The notes beneath the pieces were generated by a model. The model saw nothing but the letters and a program-made list of their open reading frames with translations, ran no database searches and was not told the DNA's origin. This document shows positions 25,572 to 34,294 of a stretch of DNA of 64,000 nt, piece after piece (position 1 is the stretch's first letter; each line of letters starts with the position of its first letter). The stretch comes from Tenacibaculum sp. 190130A14a (GTDB taxonomy: Bacteria > Bacteroidota > Bacteroidia > Flavobacteriales > Flavobacteriaceae): positions 62,001 to 126,000 of the forward strand of contig NZ_OZ040189.1 in assembly GCF_964048965.1 (NCBI RefSeq), written 5' to 3'. The position numbers were made by a program, and so were the translations under genes.

Positions 25572-28500
25572 ATGACTTTTTTAAACAAAATAGAATATAA
25601 ATTACAACAATTCAGTAAAAAGTTTTATTTAAACGAGTTGATAAAAGGAAGCATTTTATTTGTTTCTTTAGGATTACTTTACTTTTTCTTTACCGTATTT
25701 ATTGAACATTTCTTATGGTTGCAACCTACCTATAGAACACTTCTTTTTTGGATTTTTATTGCTGTAGAGCTTGTATTATTAGTTCGCTTTATATGTTTTC
25801 CTATTTTTAAATTGCTGGGTTTAAAAAACGGTATTTCTCAAGAAGAAGCCTCTAGAATTATTGGAAATCACTTTCCTGAAGTAAAAGACAAACTATTAAA
25901 TATTCTTCAACTAAAACAAGACAGTAATCAATCTGATTTATTAATCGCAAGTATTGAGCAAAAGTCAACCGAATTACAACCGATTCCATTTTCAAAAGCA
26001 ATCAATTTTTCAGCAAACAAAAAGTATTTAAAATATGCGCTGATTCCTGTTTTAATTTGGCTAGTTTCTTTAGTTACCGGTTTTAACAAAAACATTAACC
26101 AAAGTTTTGATCGAATTGTAAATCACCAAACAGCTTATGCTCCTCCTGCACCTTTTTCATTTTTTCTTACTTCAAACGATTTAAATGTGATTCAAGGTGA
26201 TCCTTTAACTGTATATATAGAAGCTAAAGGAGAAGTACTTCCGAACGCAGTTAAAATAAACTTTAATAATCAAGAGTATTTTATGCAAAACGAAGGGGTA
26301 GGGTTATACTCGTATACTTTTAACAATATTCAAGAGGAAATAACCTTTCATGCATCTTCGAATAATGTTCGTTCTACAACGCATACTATAAACATTATAA
26401 AAGCTCCTTCTATACAAAACATAAGCATGGAGTTAATTTACCCACGTTATACAGGTAAGAAAAATGAGCGCTTAGAAAATTCAGGAAATACAATTGTTCC
26501 ACAAGGAACATTCATAAAATGGAACGTTAAAACGATTGAAACTGATACAGTTAATTTCATTAACAATGAAAAAACTGAAATTTTTACACAAAACGAACGC
26601 AATGATTTTTCGTACGAGAAAAAAATTCTTAATCCGCTACAATATCAAATAGCCACTTCTAATTCATTTTTAAAAAACTACGATAATTTACAGTTTAGTG
26701 TTGATGTTATAAAAGATGAGTATCCGCAAATTATCGTTAACTCAAATATTGATAGCATTAGTAGAGGAGAGGCTCAATTTGCTGGAAAGATTTCAGACGA
26801 CTATGGATTTAAAAAATTAGAATTAGTGTACTATGACGTAACTCAACCTCAACTCCTAAACACACACACTATTTCCATTGGAAAAGAAAGTATTCAAACC
26901 TTCTTCTATTCTTTTCCAGATAACTTGAATTTAGTTGAAGGAATCAATTACGAACTATTCTTCCAGGTTTTTGATAATGATGCCGTAAATGGAAGCAAAA
27001 AAACAGTAAGCAAGAAGTTTTCTTACAGACAGAAGACCAACGAAGAAATAGAACAAGAGTTATTAAATGAACAAAAAGATTATATAGATAACCTTGAGAA
27101 CTCACTTCAAAACCAGCAAAAAAATAAAAAGGCACTCGAGAAGGTTCAATTTGATATTCAGAATAAAAAGAATATGAATTGGAACGATCAAAAGAAGATT
27201 CAAAACTTATTAAAAAGACAAGAGCAGTATCAAAAAATGATGCAGCGTCAAACTGATAAATTACAGGAAAACCTAGAAGAAAAACCTTCTCAAAATGAAA
27301 AACTTCAAGAGAAAAAGGAAGATTTAAAGAAACGTATTGAAGAGTTAAAACAACTAGAAAAACAACAGAAAACTTTAGATGAATTAAAAAAGCTTGCAGA
27401 AAAATTAAACAAAGACGATTTACTAAAAAAAGCGAAAGAACTAGCTTCTCAAAACAAACAACAAGAACGAAGTTTAGAACGAATTTTAGAACTAACTAAA
27501 CGTTTTTATGTTGAGCAAAAAACAATGCAAATAGCAGATAAATTAAATGAGTTAGCTAAAAAACAAGAAGAGCTTGCCAATAAAGAAAGTTCGTCAGAAG
27601 AACAAAAAGAAATACAAAAGGAGTTTGAACAAGCTAAAAAAGAACTTGACGATTTAAAGAAGGAAAATGAAAAATTAAAACAGCCAATGGACATTCCTTC
27701 TATGGAAGAAATGAAAAAGGAAGCTGAAAATGAACTTAACAAGGCACAAGAAAATTTAGACAATAAAAAACAGTCAGACGCAAAAAAGAACCAGAAAAAG
27801 GCGGCTGAAAAAATGCAGGAAATGAGTCAGAAGATGCAAAACTCAATGCAATCAATGAGTGCCGAAATGGAAGAAGAAACCATGGAAGGAATGCGTCAAG
27901 TATTAGAGAATTTAATCACCTTTTCTTTTGACCAAGAATCGCTAATGAATGTATTTTCTAGTACAAGTTCATCTCATCCAAATTTTGGAAAAAATTTACA
28001 AAAACAGCATCAGTTAAAAGCATATTTTGAACACATTGATGATAGTTTATTTGTTCTTTCAATGAAGAACCCAAGAATAAGTTCTAAGATTCAAAATCAT
28101 TTAGCAGATGCGCATTACAACTTAGATCAATCTTTAGAGAACTTTGCTGATAATAATTTTAGAAATGGTCTTTCTAATCAACAATATGTAATGACTGCTG
28201 CAAACAACTTAGCAGATATGTTAAGTAACACCTTAGACGCTATGCAAAACCCTAAACCAGGAAGCGGAAAAGGAAATGGAAAAGGAAAGTCTTTTAGTTT
28301 ACCAGATATTATTCAGAAGCAAGAATCTCTAATGGAAAAAATGAATCAAGGTATGCAAAAGAAGAACCAAGGTCAACCAAAAGATGGAGAAGGAGGTAAG
28401 CAAAAAGGAGAAGGAAAACAACAAAACGGCAAGGATGGACAAGGTGATGATTTAGATGGCGAATTGTATGAGATATATAAAGAGCAATCTGAATTAAGAC

Positions 28501-28871
28501 AACAGTTAGAAAATGCTATAAAAGAAGGAAGAGATGGAAACGGAAAAGCGAAAAATGCATTAAAACAAATGGAGCAATTGGAAAATGAAATCTTAGAAAA
28601 AGGTTTTACCCAAGAGACTATTAATAGAATGCAAAGATTAAACTATGAATTATTAAAGTTGGATAAAGCTACATTTGAACAAAACAGAGATAAAAAACGT
28701 AAATCTCGTACCAATTTTAATAATTACAAGAATTCCAATGCTAAACAGCTACAATTTAAGAAGTTGTTTTACAACCAAACAGAGATTTTAAATAGACAAT
28801 CACTACCTTTGCGCCAAAATTACAAAAAGAAGGTGCAGGAGTATTTTAACTCGCCTCAAAAACAGGAATAA
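25572..28871 (+). CDS. DUF4175 family membrane protein
   Basis: 1099 residues. Two N-terminal membrane helices (about 25-45 and 55-75) and a third near 155-170 precede a beta-rich extracytoplasmic region. A very long Lys/Glu/Gln-rich coiled coil follows (about 490-760), then a helical C-terminal part with a Gly/Lys-rich linker (GSGKGNGKGKSFSLP near 895). This layout fits DUF4175, a Bacteroidota family without assigned function. The coiled coil and membrane anchors suggest a structural envelope protein. It follows a six-base gap after the small CxCxxC gene and precedes a secreted protein gene by 34 bases. Confidence 0.85.
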   Translation: MTFLNKIEYKLQQFSKKFYLNELIKGSILFVSLGLLYFFFTVFIEHFLWLQPTYRTLLFWIFIAVELVLLVRFICFPIFKLLGLKNGISQEEASRIIGNHFPEVKDKLLNILQLKQDSNQSDLLIASIEQKSTELQPIPFSKAINFSANKKYLKYALIPVLIWLVSLVTGFNKNINQSFDRIVNHQTAYAPPAPFSFFLTSNDLNVIQGDPLTVYIEAKGEVLPNAVKINFNNQEYFMQNEGVGLYSYTFNNIQEEITFHASSNNVRSTTHTINIIKAPSIQNISMELIYPRYTGKKNERLENSGNTIVPQGTFIKWNVKTIETDTVNFINNEKTEIFTQNERNDFSYEKKILNPLQYQIATSNSFLKNYDNLQFSVDVIKDEYPQIIVNSNIDSISRGEAQFAGKISDDYGFKKLELVYYDVTQPQLLNTHTISIGKESIQTFFYSFPDNLNLVEGINYELFFQVFDNDAVNGSKKTVSKKFSYRQKTNEEIEQELLNEQKDYIDNLENSLQNQQKNKKALEKVQFDIQNKKNMNWNDQKKIQNLLKRQEQYQKMMQRQTDKLQENLEEKPSQNEKLQEKKEDLKKRIEELKQLEKQQKTLDELKKLAEKLNKDDLLKKAKELASQNKQQERSLERILELTKRFYVEQKTMQIADKLNELAKKQEELANKESSSEEQKEIQKEFEQAKKELDDLKKENEKLKQPMDIPSMEEMKKEAENELNKAQENLDNKKQSDAKKNQKKAAEKMQEMSQKMQNSMQSMSAEMEEETMEGMRQVLENLITFSFDQESLMNVFSSTSSSHPNFGKNLQKQHQLKAYFEHIDDSLFVLSMKNPRISSKIQNHLADAHYNLDQSLENFADNNFRNGLSNQQYVMTAANNLADMLSNTLDAMQNPKPGSGKGNGKGKSFSLPDIIQKQESLMEKMNQGMQKKNQGQPKDGEGGKQKGEGKQQNGKDGQGDDLDGELYEIYKEQSELRQQLENAIKEGRDGNGKAKNALKQMEQLENEILEKGFTQETINRMQRLNYELLKLDKATFEQNRDKKRKSRTNFNNYKNSNAKQLQFKKLFYNQTEILNRQSLPLRQNYKKKVQEYFNSPQKQE

Positions 28872-28905
28872 CTTAATTCTAACATATTTTATTTAATAAT
28901 CGCTA

Positions 28906-30315
28906 ATGAATACTTTTTTAAAATTTTCATTTGTATTGCTATTTGTATCTATAAGTTATGCAAATAATACAATTACAAGTCTAATTAAATTACCTAAACA
29001 CTTTAAAGTTGACCATACTTTTTCAGGTGATTTATCTAACACTACCTCTTTCCATCTTATTTTTTCAAAGAATAAAAAGAATAAACTACATACAATTCAC
29101 CCTTATATTTTTGATGGAAATGATATTACAACCCTAGAGGCTATAACAAATGAATTTGCTTATAATATTGTTTCATTTCATAAAGAAGATACGGTCCTCT
29201 CGTTACTTTTAAGTTTTACAAAAGATAAAAAAGAGTTTATTAAAAGAATCGATATTGATTTATCTAGTAATTCAATCAAAGAAAATGAAGCTATAAACCA
29301 TGAAGATTTTAGCACATCAATAAGAAAGAAAAACAGTTCTATTTTAGTTTATAAGAATAAAAAAGAATTTAAACTTATAGCATTTAAAGGAACCGATAAA
29401 GTAAAGACACTAACTTACACTTATGACAAAAACTTTGATAAGTATAGAGATTTTTTTGATTCACATATAGAAGCCGTTAAAACTGATGAATTCGTTGCCA
29501 ACGGATCTGTAGCTAAATTACGTGCTTATCTAGATGACTCAAAACTTATTTTCACCAAAGAAAATACAATACATGGGTATACTGAATATCTTTCAATCCC
29601 ACTTAATAAAGAAGAATTGATTCCTTCAAATATTACATCTTTTAAAAACAGAAACTCAGAAGGAGCATATAAAAAAATCACATCATTTTATCACAACAAC
29701 AAGCTGTATCAATTTGCAAACAATAAAAAAACAGGAAGTATAAAAATACATTCTTTAGACAATGGAAATTCATCTACGATAAACATAGATCAATCACTAT
29801 TAAAAAGCTTGGTAAAAACAAATCATTTTAATGGCTTTGAAGCTTTCTTAAAAGCAGCTGGAAAGAACAAACATAACACAACGATTACTGTAAATAAAAC
29901 AAAAGATGATAACGTTAAGGTACGTGTAGATTATGTAGATATTGAATACTCTTATCATTACAATTGGTGGTGGCATCATCATATGATGCATATGAATATG
30001 ATGCACCAACAAATACAATTTAGTGCTCCAGCAGGTTTTGGTCCCACTCAACCGAATGACATTCATTTTAATAATTATGAGGCCGTAAAAGAAAAAAAGT
30101 ATTTCGAGTTTGTAATTGATAACGAAAATAAACTTGTAAATAATACGTTATCTGAAACGACTTATAAAGAAGTAGACAAGAAACATTTTATTGATAAATT
30201 AGAAGAGATTAGTGATTTCAAACATGAATCTAGTTGTTTCCTTAAAGCTAGTTTTAGGTTTATTGTATATTCAAGAAACTTAAAAGGTTTTATTATTCAA
30301 ACTAACAATATTTAA
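28906..30315 (+). CDS. Secreted protein with Trp/His/Met-rich patch
   Basis: 469 residues. A short signal peptide (MNTFLKFSFVLLFVSISYA) indicates export. Most of the chain is charged and beta-rich, without a family I recognise. A striking segment at residues 350-369 has three Trp (354-356), three His (357-359), then HMNMM and HQQ, giving five His and four or five Met in twenty positions. Such clusters often bind copper or another soft metal, but no known motif is present. The stop is three bases before ybeY, and the gene probably shares a transcript with DUF4175 upstream. Confidence 0.6.
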   Translation: MNTFLKFSFVLLFVSISYANNTITSLIKLPKHFKVDHTFSGDLSNTTSFHLIFSKNKKNKLHTIHPYIFDGNDITTLEAITNEFAYNIVSFHKEDTVLSLLLSFTKDKKEFIKRIDIDLSSNSIKENEAINHEDFSTSIRKKNSSILVYKNKKEFKLIAFKGTDKVKTLTYTYDKNFDKYRDFFDSHIEAVKTDEFVANGSVAKLRAYLDDSKLIFTKENTIHGYTEYLSIPLNKEELIPSNITSFKNRNSEGAYKKITSFYHNNKLYQFANNKKTGSIKIHSLDNGNSSTINIDQSLLKSLVKTNHFNGFEAFLKAAGKNKHNTTITVNKTKDDNVKVRVDYVDIEYSYHYNWWWHHHMMHMNMMHQQIQFSAPAGFGPTQPNDIHFNNYEAVKEKKYFEFVIDNENKLVNNTLSETTYKEVDKKHFIDKLEEISDFKHESSCFLKASFRFIVYSRNLKGFIIQTNNI

Positions 30316-30318
30316 GTT

Positions 30319-30732
30319 ATGATTACCTTTAACTACGAGAACGATTTTAAATTAGAAAATGAAGCAAAAACTTCTGAGTGGATACAAAACTGTATCGAAA
30401 AAGAGGGGTTTGAATTAGGAGAGCTTACCTATATTTTTTGTAACGATGATTACTTACACAAAATAAATGTTGAGTTTTTAAACCACGATACTTTAACCGA
30501 CATCATTAGTTTTGATTATACCATGGGAAGTTTAGTAGGAGGAGATATTTTTATTTCCACAGAAAGAGTTGCCGATAATGCTAATGATTTTGACACTACC
30601 TTTGCAGATGAATTACATCGTGTAATAATTCACGGCGTGTTACATTACATGAAGTACAAGGATAAAACAAACGAAGAAAAAGAAATTATGCGTTCTAAAG
30701 AGAATGCTTGTTTAGAAATATTAAACCAATAA
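30319..30732 (+). CDS. ybeY: Endoribonuclease YbeY
   Basis: 137 residues, slightly shorter than E. coli YbeY. The metal-binding segment reads HRVIIHGVLHYMKYKDKT: the first two histidines of HGxLHxxGxDH are kept, while the third position is Asp, a change I recall as usual in Flavobacteriia. YbeY takes part in 16S rRNA maturation and ribosome quality control. It lies between a secreted protein gene and mnmG; the parS-like palindrome at 30741 sits in the gap before mnmG. Confidence 0.9.
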   Translation: MITFNYENDFKLENEAKTSEWIQNCIEKEGFELGELTYIFCNDDYLHKINVEFLNHDTLTDIISFDYTMGSLVGGDIFISTERVADNANDFDTTFADELHRVIIHGVLHYMKYKDKTNEEKEIMRSKENACLEILNQ

Positions 30733-30740
30733 AACCTTAA

Positions 30741-30756
30741 AGTTCCACGTGGAACT
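30741..30756. promoter_or_regulatory. parS-like centromere site 1
   Basis: AGTTCCACGTGGAACT is a perfect 16-bp palindrome. It differs from the ParB-site consensus TGTTnCACGTGnAACA only at the two outermost positions. It lies in the 36-bp gap between ybeY and mnmG. ParB binds such sites to spread and load SMC near the origin. Confidence 0.72.
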
Positions 30757-30768
30757 GAAACAAAAAAA

Positions 30769-32646
30769 ATGAGTTTATATAATACAGTTTATGATGTTAT
30801 TGTAGTAGGAGGAGGGCATGCTGGAAGTGAAGCAGCAGCAGCTAGTGCCAATATGGGTGCACACACATTACTTATTACAATGAACTTACAAAACATTGCC
30901 CAAATGAGTTGTAACCCTGCAATGGGTGGAATAGCTAAAGGGCAAATAGTTCGAGAAATTGATGCATTAGGAGGTTATAGCGCCATAGTTACAGACAAGA
31001 CAGCTATACAATTTAAAATGCTAAACAAATCAAAAGGACCCGCTATGTGGAGTCCAAGGGCACAATCAGATCGTATGCAATTTGCAGAGTGCTGGAGAAC
31101 CATGTTAGAACAAACCGATAATTTAGACTTCTATCAAGATTCAGTAAACGGATTAATCTTCGATGGGGATAAAATTACAGGTGTTAAAACCGCATTAGGT
31201 TTAGAAATAAAAGCTAAAACAGTTATTGTAACTGCAGGTACTTTTTTAAATGGATTAATTCATATTGGTGAAAAAACTTTTGGAGGTGGTAGAGCAGGAG
31301 AGGGTGCTTCAACTGGAATTACAGAAGATCTAGTTGCTAAAGGTTTTGAAGCAGGAAGAATGAAAACTGGAACACCACCACGTGTAGATGGACGCTCTTT
31401 AGATTATTCTAAAATGACTGAACAACCAGGAGATGATAATCCTGAAAAATTCTCCTACTTACCTATTACAAAAAGTTTAACCAAACAACGTTCTTGTTAC
31501 TTAACATATACAAATCCTGAAGTACATGATTTACTTAAAGAAGGTTTTGATCGTTCACCAATGTTTAATGGTAGAATCAAATCTACAGGACCACGATATT
31601 GCCCTTCTGTTGAAGATAAAATAAATCGTTTTGCAGAAAAGGAACGTCATCAAGTATTTGTTGAACCAGAAGGATGGAATACTGTTGAAATTTACGTAAA
31701 CGGGTTCTCTACTTCTTTACCTGAAGATATTCAAGACAAAGCGATTCGATCTATACCAGGATTTGAAAAAGTAAAATTCTTCAGATATGGATATGCAATT
31801 GAATACGATTATTTTCCACCAACACAATTGAAACATAACCTAGAAACTAAATTAATTGAAAATTTATTTTTTGCAGGTCAAATAAACGGAACTACAGGAT
31901 ATGAAGAAGCCGCAGCACAAGGATTAATGGCCGGAGTAAATGCAGCTCTTAAAACTCAAAATAAAGATCCTTTTATTTTAAAAAGAAGTGAAGCTTATAT
32001 AGGAGTTTTAATAGATGATTTAATCACAAAAGGTACAGAAGAACCATATAGAATGTTTACATCACGAGCTGAATACAGAACATTGTTAAGACAAGATAAT
32101 GCAGATATCCGTTTAACAGAAAAATCATATAAAATAGGTTTAGCTAAGCAAAATCGTTTAGATAGAGTTCTTCAAAAGAAAAACAAAACAAATTCTCTAA
32201 TCAAATTCATTGAAGAGTTAAGCATCAAAAAAGAAGAAGTTAATCCTATTTTAGAAAGAAAAAACTCTGCATCTATTAATCAATCAATGAAGCTGGTAAA
32301 GATCGCTTCTCGCCCTCAAATAGAATTATCAGATTTACTTTCTATTGAAAAACTAAATTCTTTTATCACGGAAAACGAAATTGATTCTGAAATTATAGAA
32401 CAAGTAGAAATACATTTAAAGTACTCTGGATATATTGAAAAAGAGAAAGCAAATGCAGATAAATTAAATAGATTAGAAAGTGTACCTATACCTTCTAATT
32501 TTGATTACACCAAAGTAAAATCATTATCATTTGAAGCAAGAGAAAAACTAAGTAAAATACAACCAACAAGTATTTCTCAAGCAAGCAGAATTAGTGGTGT
32601 ATCTCCAAGCGACATTTCCGTATTACTCGTTTATATGGGTAGGTAA
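30769..32646 (+). CDS. mnmG: tRNA uridine 5-carboxymethylaminomethyl modification enzyme MnmG
   Basis: 625 residues, the usual length. The N-terminal FAD site is DVIVVGGGHAGSEAAAA (about 8-25), followed by AQMSCNPAMGG and KGPAMWSPRAQSDR, and the C-terminal MnmE-binding helices (about 550-625). With MnmE it modifies the wobble uridine of certain tRNAs using 5,10-methylene-THF. In many bacteria mnmG (gidA) lies near the replication origin, and here it is flanked by parS-like sites. MnmE is not in the window. Confidence 0.96.
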   Translation: MSLYNTVYDVIVVGGGHAGSEAAAASANMGAHTLLITMNLQNIAQMSCNPAMGGIAKGQIVREIDALGGYSAIVTDKTAIQFKMLNKSKGPAMWSPRAQSDRMQFAECWRTMLEQTDNLDFYQDSVNGLIFDGDKITGVKTALGLEIKAKTVIVTAGTFLNGLIHIGEKTFGGGRAGEGASTGITEDLVAKGFEAGRMKTGTPPRVDGRSLDYSKMTEQPGDDNPEKFSYLPITKSLTKQRSCYLTYTNPEVHDLLKEGFDRSPMFNGRIKSTGPRYCPSVEDKINRFAEKERHQVFVEPEGWNTVEIYVNGFSTSLPEDIQDKAIRSIPGFEKVKFFRYGYAIEYDYFPPTQLKHNLETKLIENLFFAGQINGTTGYEEAAAQGLMAGVNAALKTQNKDPFILKRSEAYIGVLIDDLITKGTEEPYRMFTSRAEYRTLLRQDNADIRLTEKSYKIGLAKQNRLDRVLQKKNKTNSLIKFIEELSIKKEEVNPILERKNSASINQSMKLVKIASRPQIELSDLLSIEKLNSFITENEIDSEIIEQVEIHLKYSGYIEKEKANADKLNRLESVPIPSNFDYTKVKSLSFEAREKLSKIQPTSISQASRISGVSPSDISVLLVYMGR

Positions 32647-32668
32647 TAAAAAGCAATTTTTGCAAAAA

Positions 32669-32704
32669 AATAAAAACGTTCCATGTGGAACGTTTTTATT
32701 TTTT
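32669..32704 (+). terminator. mnmG terminator overlapping parS-like site 2
   Basis: A perfect 15-bp stem (32669-32683 and 32686-32700, loop TG) followed by T-rich DNA lies 22 bases after the mnmG stop. Its core contains the parS-like palindrome, so one sequence may serve termination and ParB binding. Confidence 0.7.
32677..32692. promoter_or_regulatory. parS-like centromere site 2
   Basis: CGTTCCATGTGGAACG keeps the GTTCCA-TGGAAC arms of parS but has T in place of C at the centre and C/G at the ends. It is embedded in the mnmG terminator hairpin. Confidence 0.55.
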
Positions 32705-32732
32705 ACGTAATATTGTATCGTAATAGAATTAT

Positions 32733-33623
32733 ATGTTCCATGTGGAACATTTAAAAAATCAACTCAACTTGAACAACCCAAAAGAGCTCTACAAAGATTT
32801 AGAACCTTTGTTGAACTGTATTGATTATACCGTTAGTAAAGAAAGCTACGAAGTGATGTATAATCAAACTTATGATTTATTAGTCACTTCCCCAGTACCC
32901 TCTAACCTTGATAAATATTATCAAAGCGAATTATATATATCGCATACTGATAGTAAGAAAACTCTATTTGACAAAATATATCAACTCGTCAAAAATTATT
33001 CTCTAAAAAAGAAATTGAAACTAATCAATTCTTTTAATACACAAGAAAAAGATATATTAGATATTGGTGCTGGAACAGGTGATTTTCTCAAAACATGTGT
33101 CAACGATAATTGGAATATTACCGGTGTAGAACCTTCAAAAAAAGCAAGAACCATTGCACTTGAAAAAGATATCAACTTAGAGGAAAAACTAACAGATATA
33201 GAAAATAAAAAATTCGATGTAATAACTCTATGGCATGTATTAGAACATGTACCTAATTTATTTGAATACATTGAAGTTTTAAAAGAACTACTTAAACCAA
33301 ATGGCAAATTAATTATCGCTGTACCTAATTACAAAAGTTACGATGCAATTTACTACAAAGAACATTGGGCCGCATTTGATGTTCCAAGACATCTTTGGCA
33401 TTTTTCTAAAAAGAGTATTCAAAAAATATTTTCACAGTACGGATTTCAACTTGAAAATATTCTACCAATGAAATTTGATTCTTACTATGTTTCTCTATTA
33501 AGCGAAAAATATAAAACAGGAAAATCAAACCCTATTAAAGCCTTTTATCTTGGTTTTAAATCAAACTTAAAAGCCAAAAAGACCAAAGAGTACTCTTCAC
33601 ACATTTACATACTTAAAAAATAG
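32733..33623 (+). CDS. Class I SAM-dependent methyltransferase
   Basis: 296 residues. The SAM-binding motif I is ILDIGAGTGDFL (about 109-120), with VITLWHVLEHVPN near 168-180 as motif IV, typical of Methyltransf_11/23 enzymes. The C-terminal part includes a NYKSYDAIYYKEHWAAFD segment seen in sugar or lipid-type methyltransferases; the substrate is not known. The N-terminus MFHVEH is encoded by the third parS-like site (32733-32750), so the real translation start may be this ATG or a later one. Homologous genes beginning with this hexapeptide are known for the same reason. Confidence 0.85.
   Translation: MFHVEHLKNQLNLNNPKELYKDLEPLLNCIDYTVSKESYEVMYNQTYDLLVTSPVPSNLDKYYQSELYISHTDSKKTLFDKIYQLVKNYSLKKKLKLINSFNTQEKDILDIGAGTGDFLKTCVNDNWNITGVEPSKKARTIALEKDINLEEKLTDIENKKFDVITLWHVLEHVPNLFEYIEVLKELLKPNGKLIIAVPNYKSYDAIYYKEHWAAFDVPRHLWHFSKKSIQKIFSQYGFQLENILPMKFDSYYVSLLSEKYKTGKSNPIKAFYLGFKSNLKAKKTKEYSSHIYILKK
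32734..32749. promoter_or_regulatory. parS-like centromere site 3, coding for MFHVEH
   Basis: TGTTCCATGTGGAACA differs from TGTTCCACGTGGAACA by one central base. It overlaps the start of the methyltransferase gene, where its translation gives the N-terminus MFHVEH. Confidence 0.68.
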
Positions 33624-33695
33624 GTGAATATTGATTTTAAAAGCTCTTAATAGATTTTTAAGTATTTAAATATCTATATACCTTACATAAAAAAT

Positions 33696-33729
33696 AAAAC
33701 CTCTTAAATCGCTTATTTAAGAGGTTTTT
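33696..33729. terminator. Bidirectional terminator between methyltransferase and DoxX-like genes
   Basis: A 14-bp stem AAAACCTCTTAAAT / ATTTAAGAGGTTTT with loop CGCTT, between two convergent genes. Confidence 0.85.
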
Positions 33730-33769
33730 ATATAGTTGTAATTTATTGTTTTATACTTAACAATAAGTT

Positions 33770-34168
33770 TTACTTATTTAATAAAAATACTGTAAAAATT
33801 GAAATTACAAAGTAAACAGCTAAGGTCATTGCACCAGCATAATCTTTAGCCAAACGTTGTCCTACTAATAAAAAAATTAAAGTCACTGCAGAAAGCTCAG
33901 CTCCAATTAAAGCCATCTCATGATTACCTGTGGTAGCCAAATGAAAAATTCCAACAAACATTAAAGCACCAGCTAATAATTCTAAAACTAAAATAACAGC
34001 CAATAATAACGGTACCATATTTTTTAAAGGTGAGTTTTTAAAATGGTCTTTTATAAAAGATAAGTTTCCATTCCAATCTGTTACCTTATCTATACCTGAT
34101 TGTAAAAAAGTAACTATTAAAAATAATAAGGCTAAAATTTCAGTAATGTTTTTTTGTATAAGTTCCAT
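33770..34168 (-). CDS. DoxX-like small membrane protein
   Basis: 132 residues from the ATG at 34168, with four hydrophobic helices (about 9-28, 51-72, 85-105 and 112-130). The TFLQSGIDKVTDWNGN loop followed by FIKDHFKNSPL and MVPLLLAVILVLELLAGALM suit the DoxX/DoxD-like four-helix membrane family. These are often linked to respiration or redox detoxification, without a fixed reaction. The -7 element at 34184-34191 rules against the longer frame starting at 34186. Confidence 0.72.
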   Translation of the reverse strand: MELIQKNITEILALLFLIVTFLQSGIDKVTDWNGNLSFIKDHFKNSPLKNMVPLLLAVILVLELLAGALMFVGIFHLATTGNHEMALIGAELSAVTLIFLLVGQRLAKDYAGAMTLAVYFVISIFTVFLLNK

Positions 34169-34183
34169 ATAATCGATTTTTAG

Positions 34184-34191
34184 CAAATATA
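34184..34191 (-). promoter_or_regulatory. -7 promoter element for the DoxX-like gene
   Basis: Minus-strand TATATTTG, 15 bases before the ATG at 34168. Confidence 0.52.
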
Positions 34192-34294
34192 AGTTATCTC
34201 CTTCTTAGTTGTAACATTTTCTAAAAATTGCGTCTTATACGATATATAAGCTATATATTTAAAGAAAAATTACTAACTATTAAAAATTAACACC

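Noticed and set aside
27506..27763. Minus-strand Ser/Cys/Phe-rich ORF inside DUF4175
   Set aside because: It is the antisense of a Lys/Glu/Gln coiled coil.
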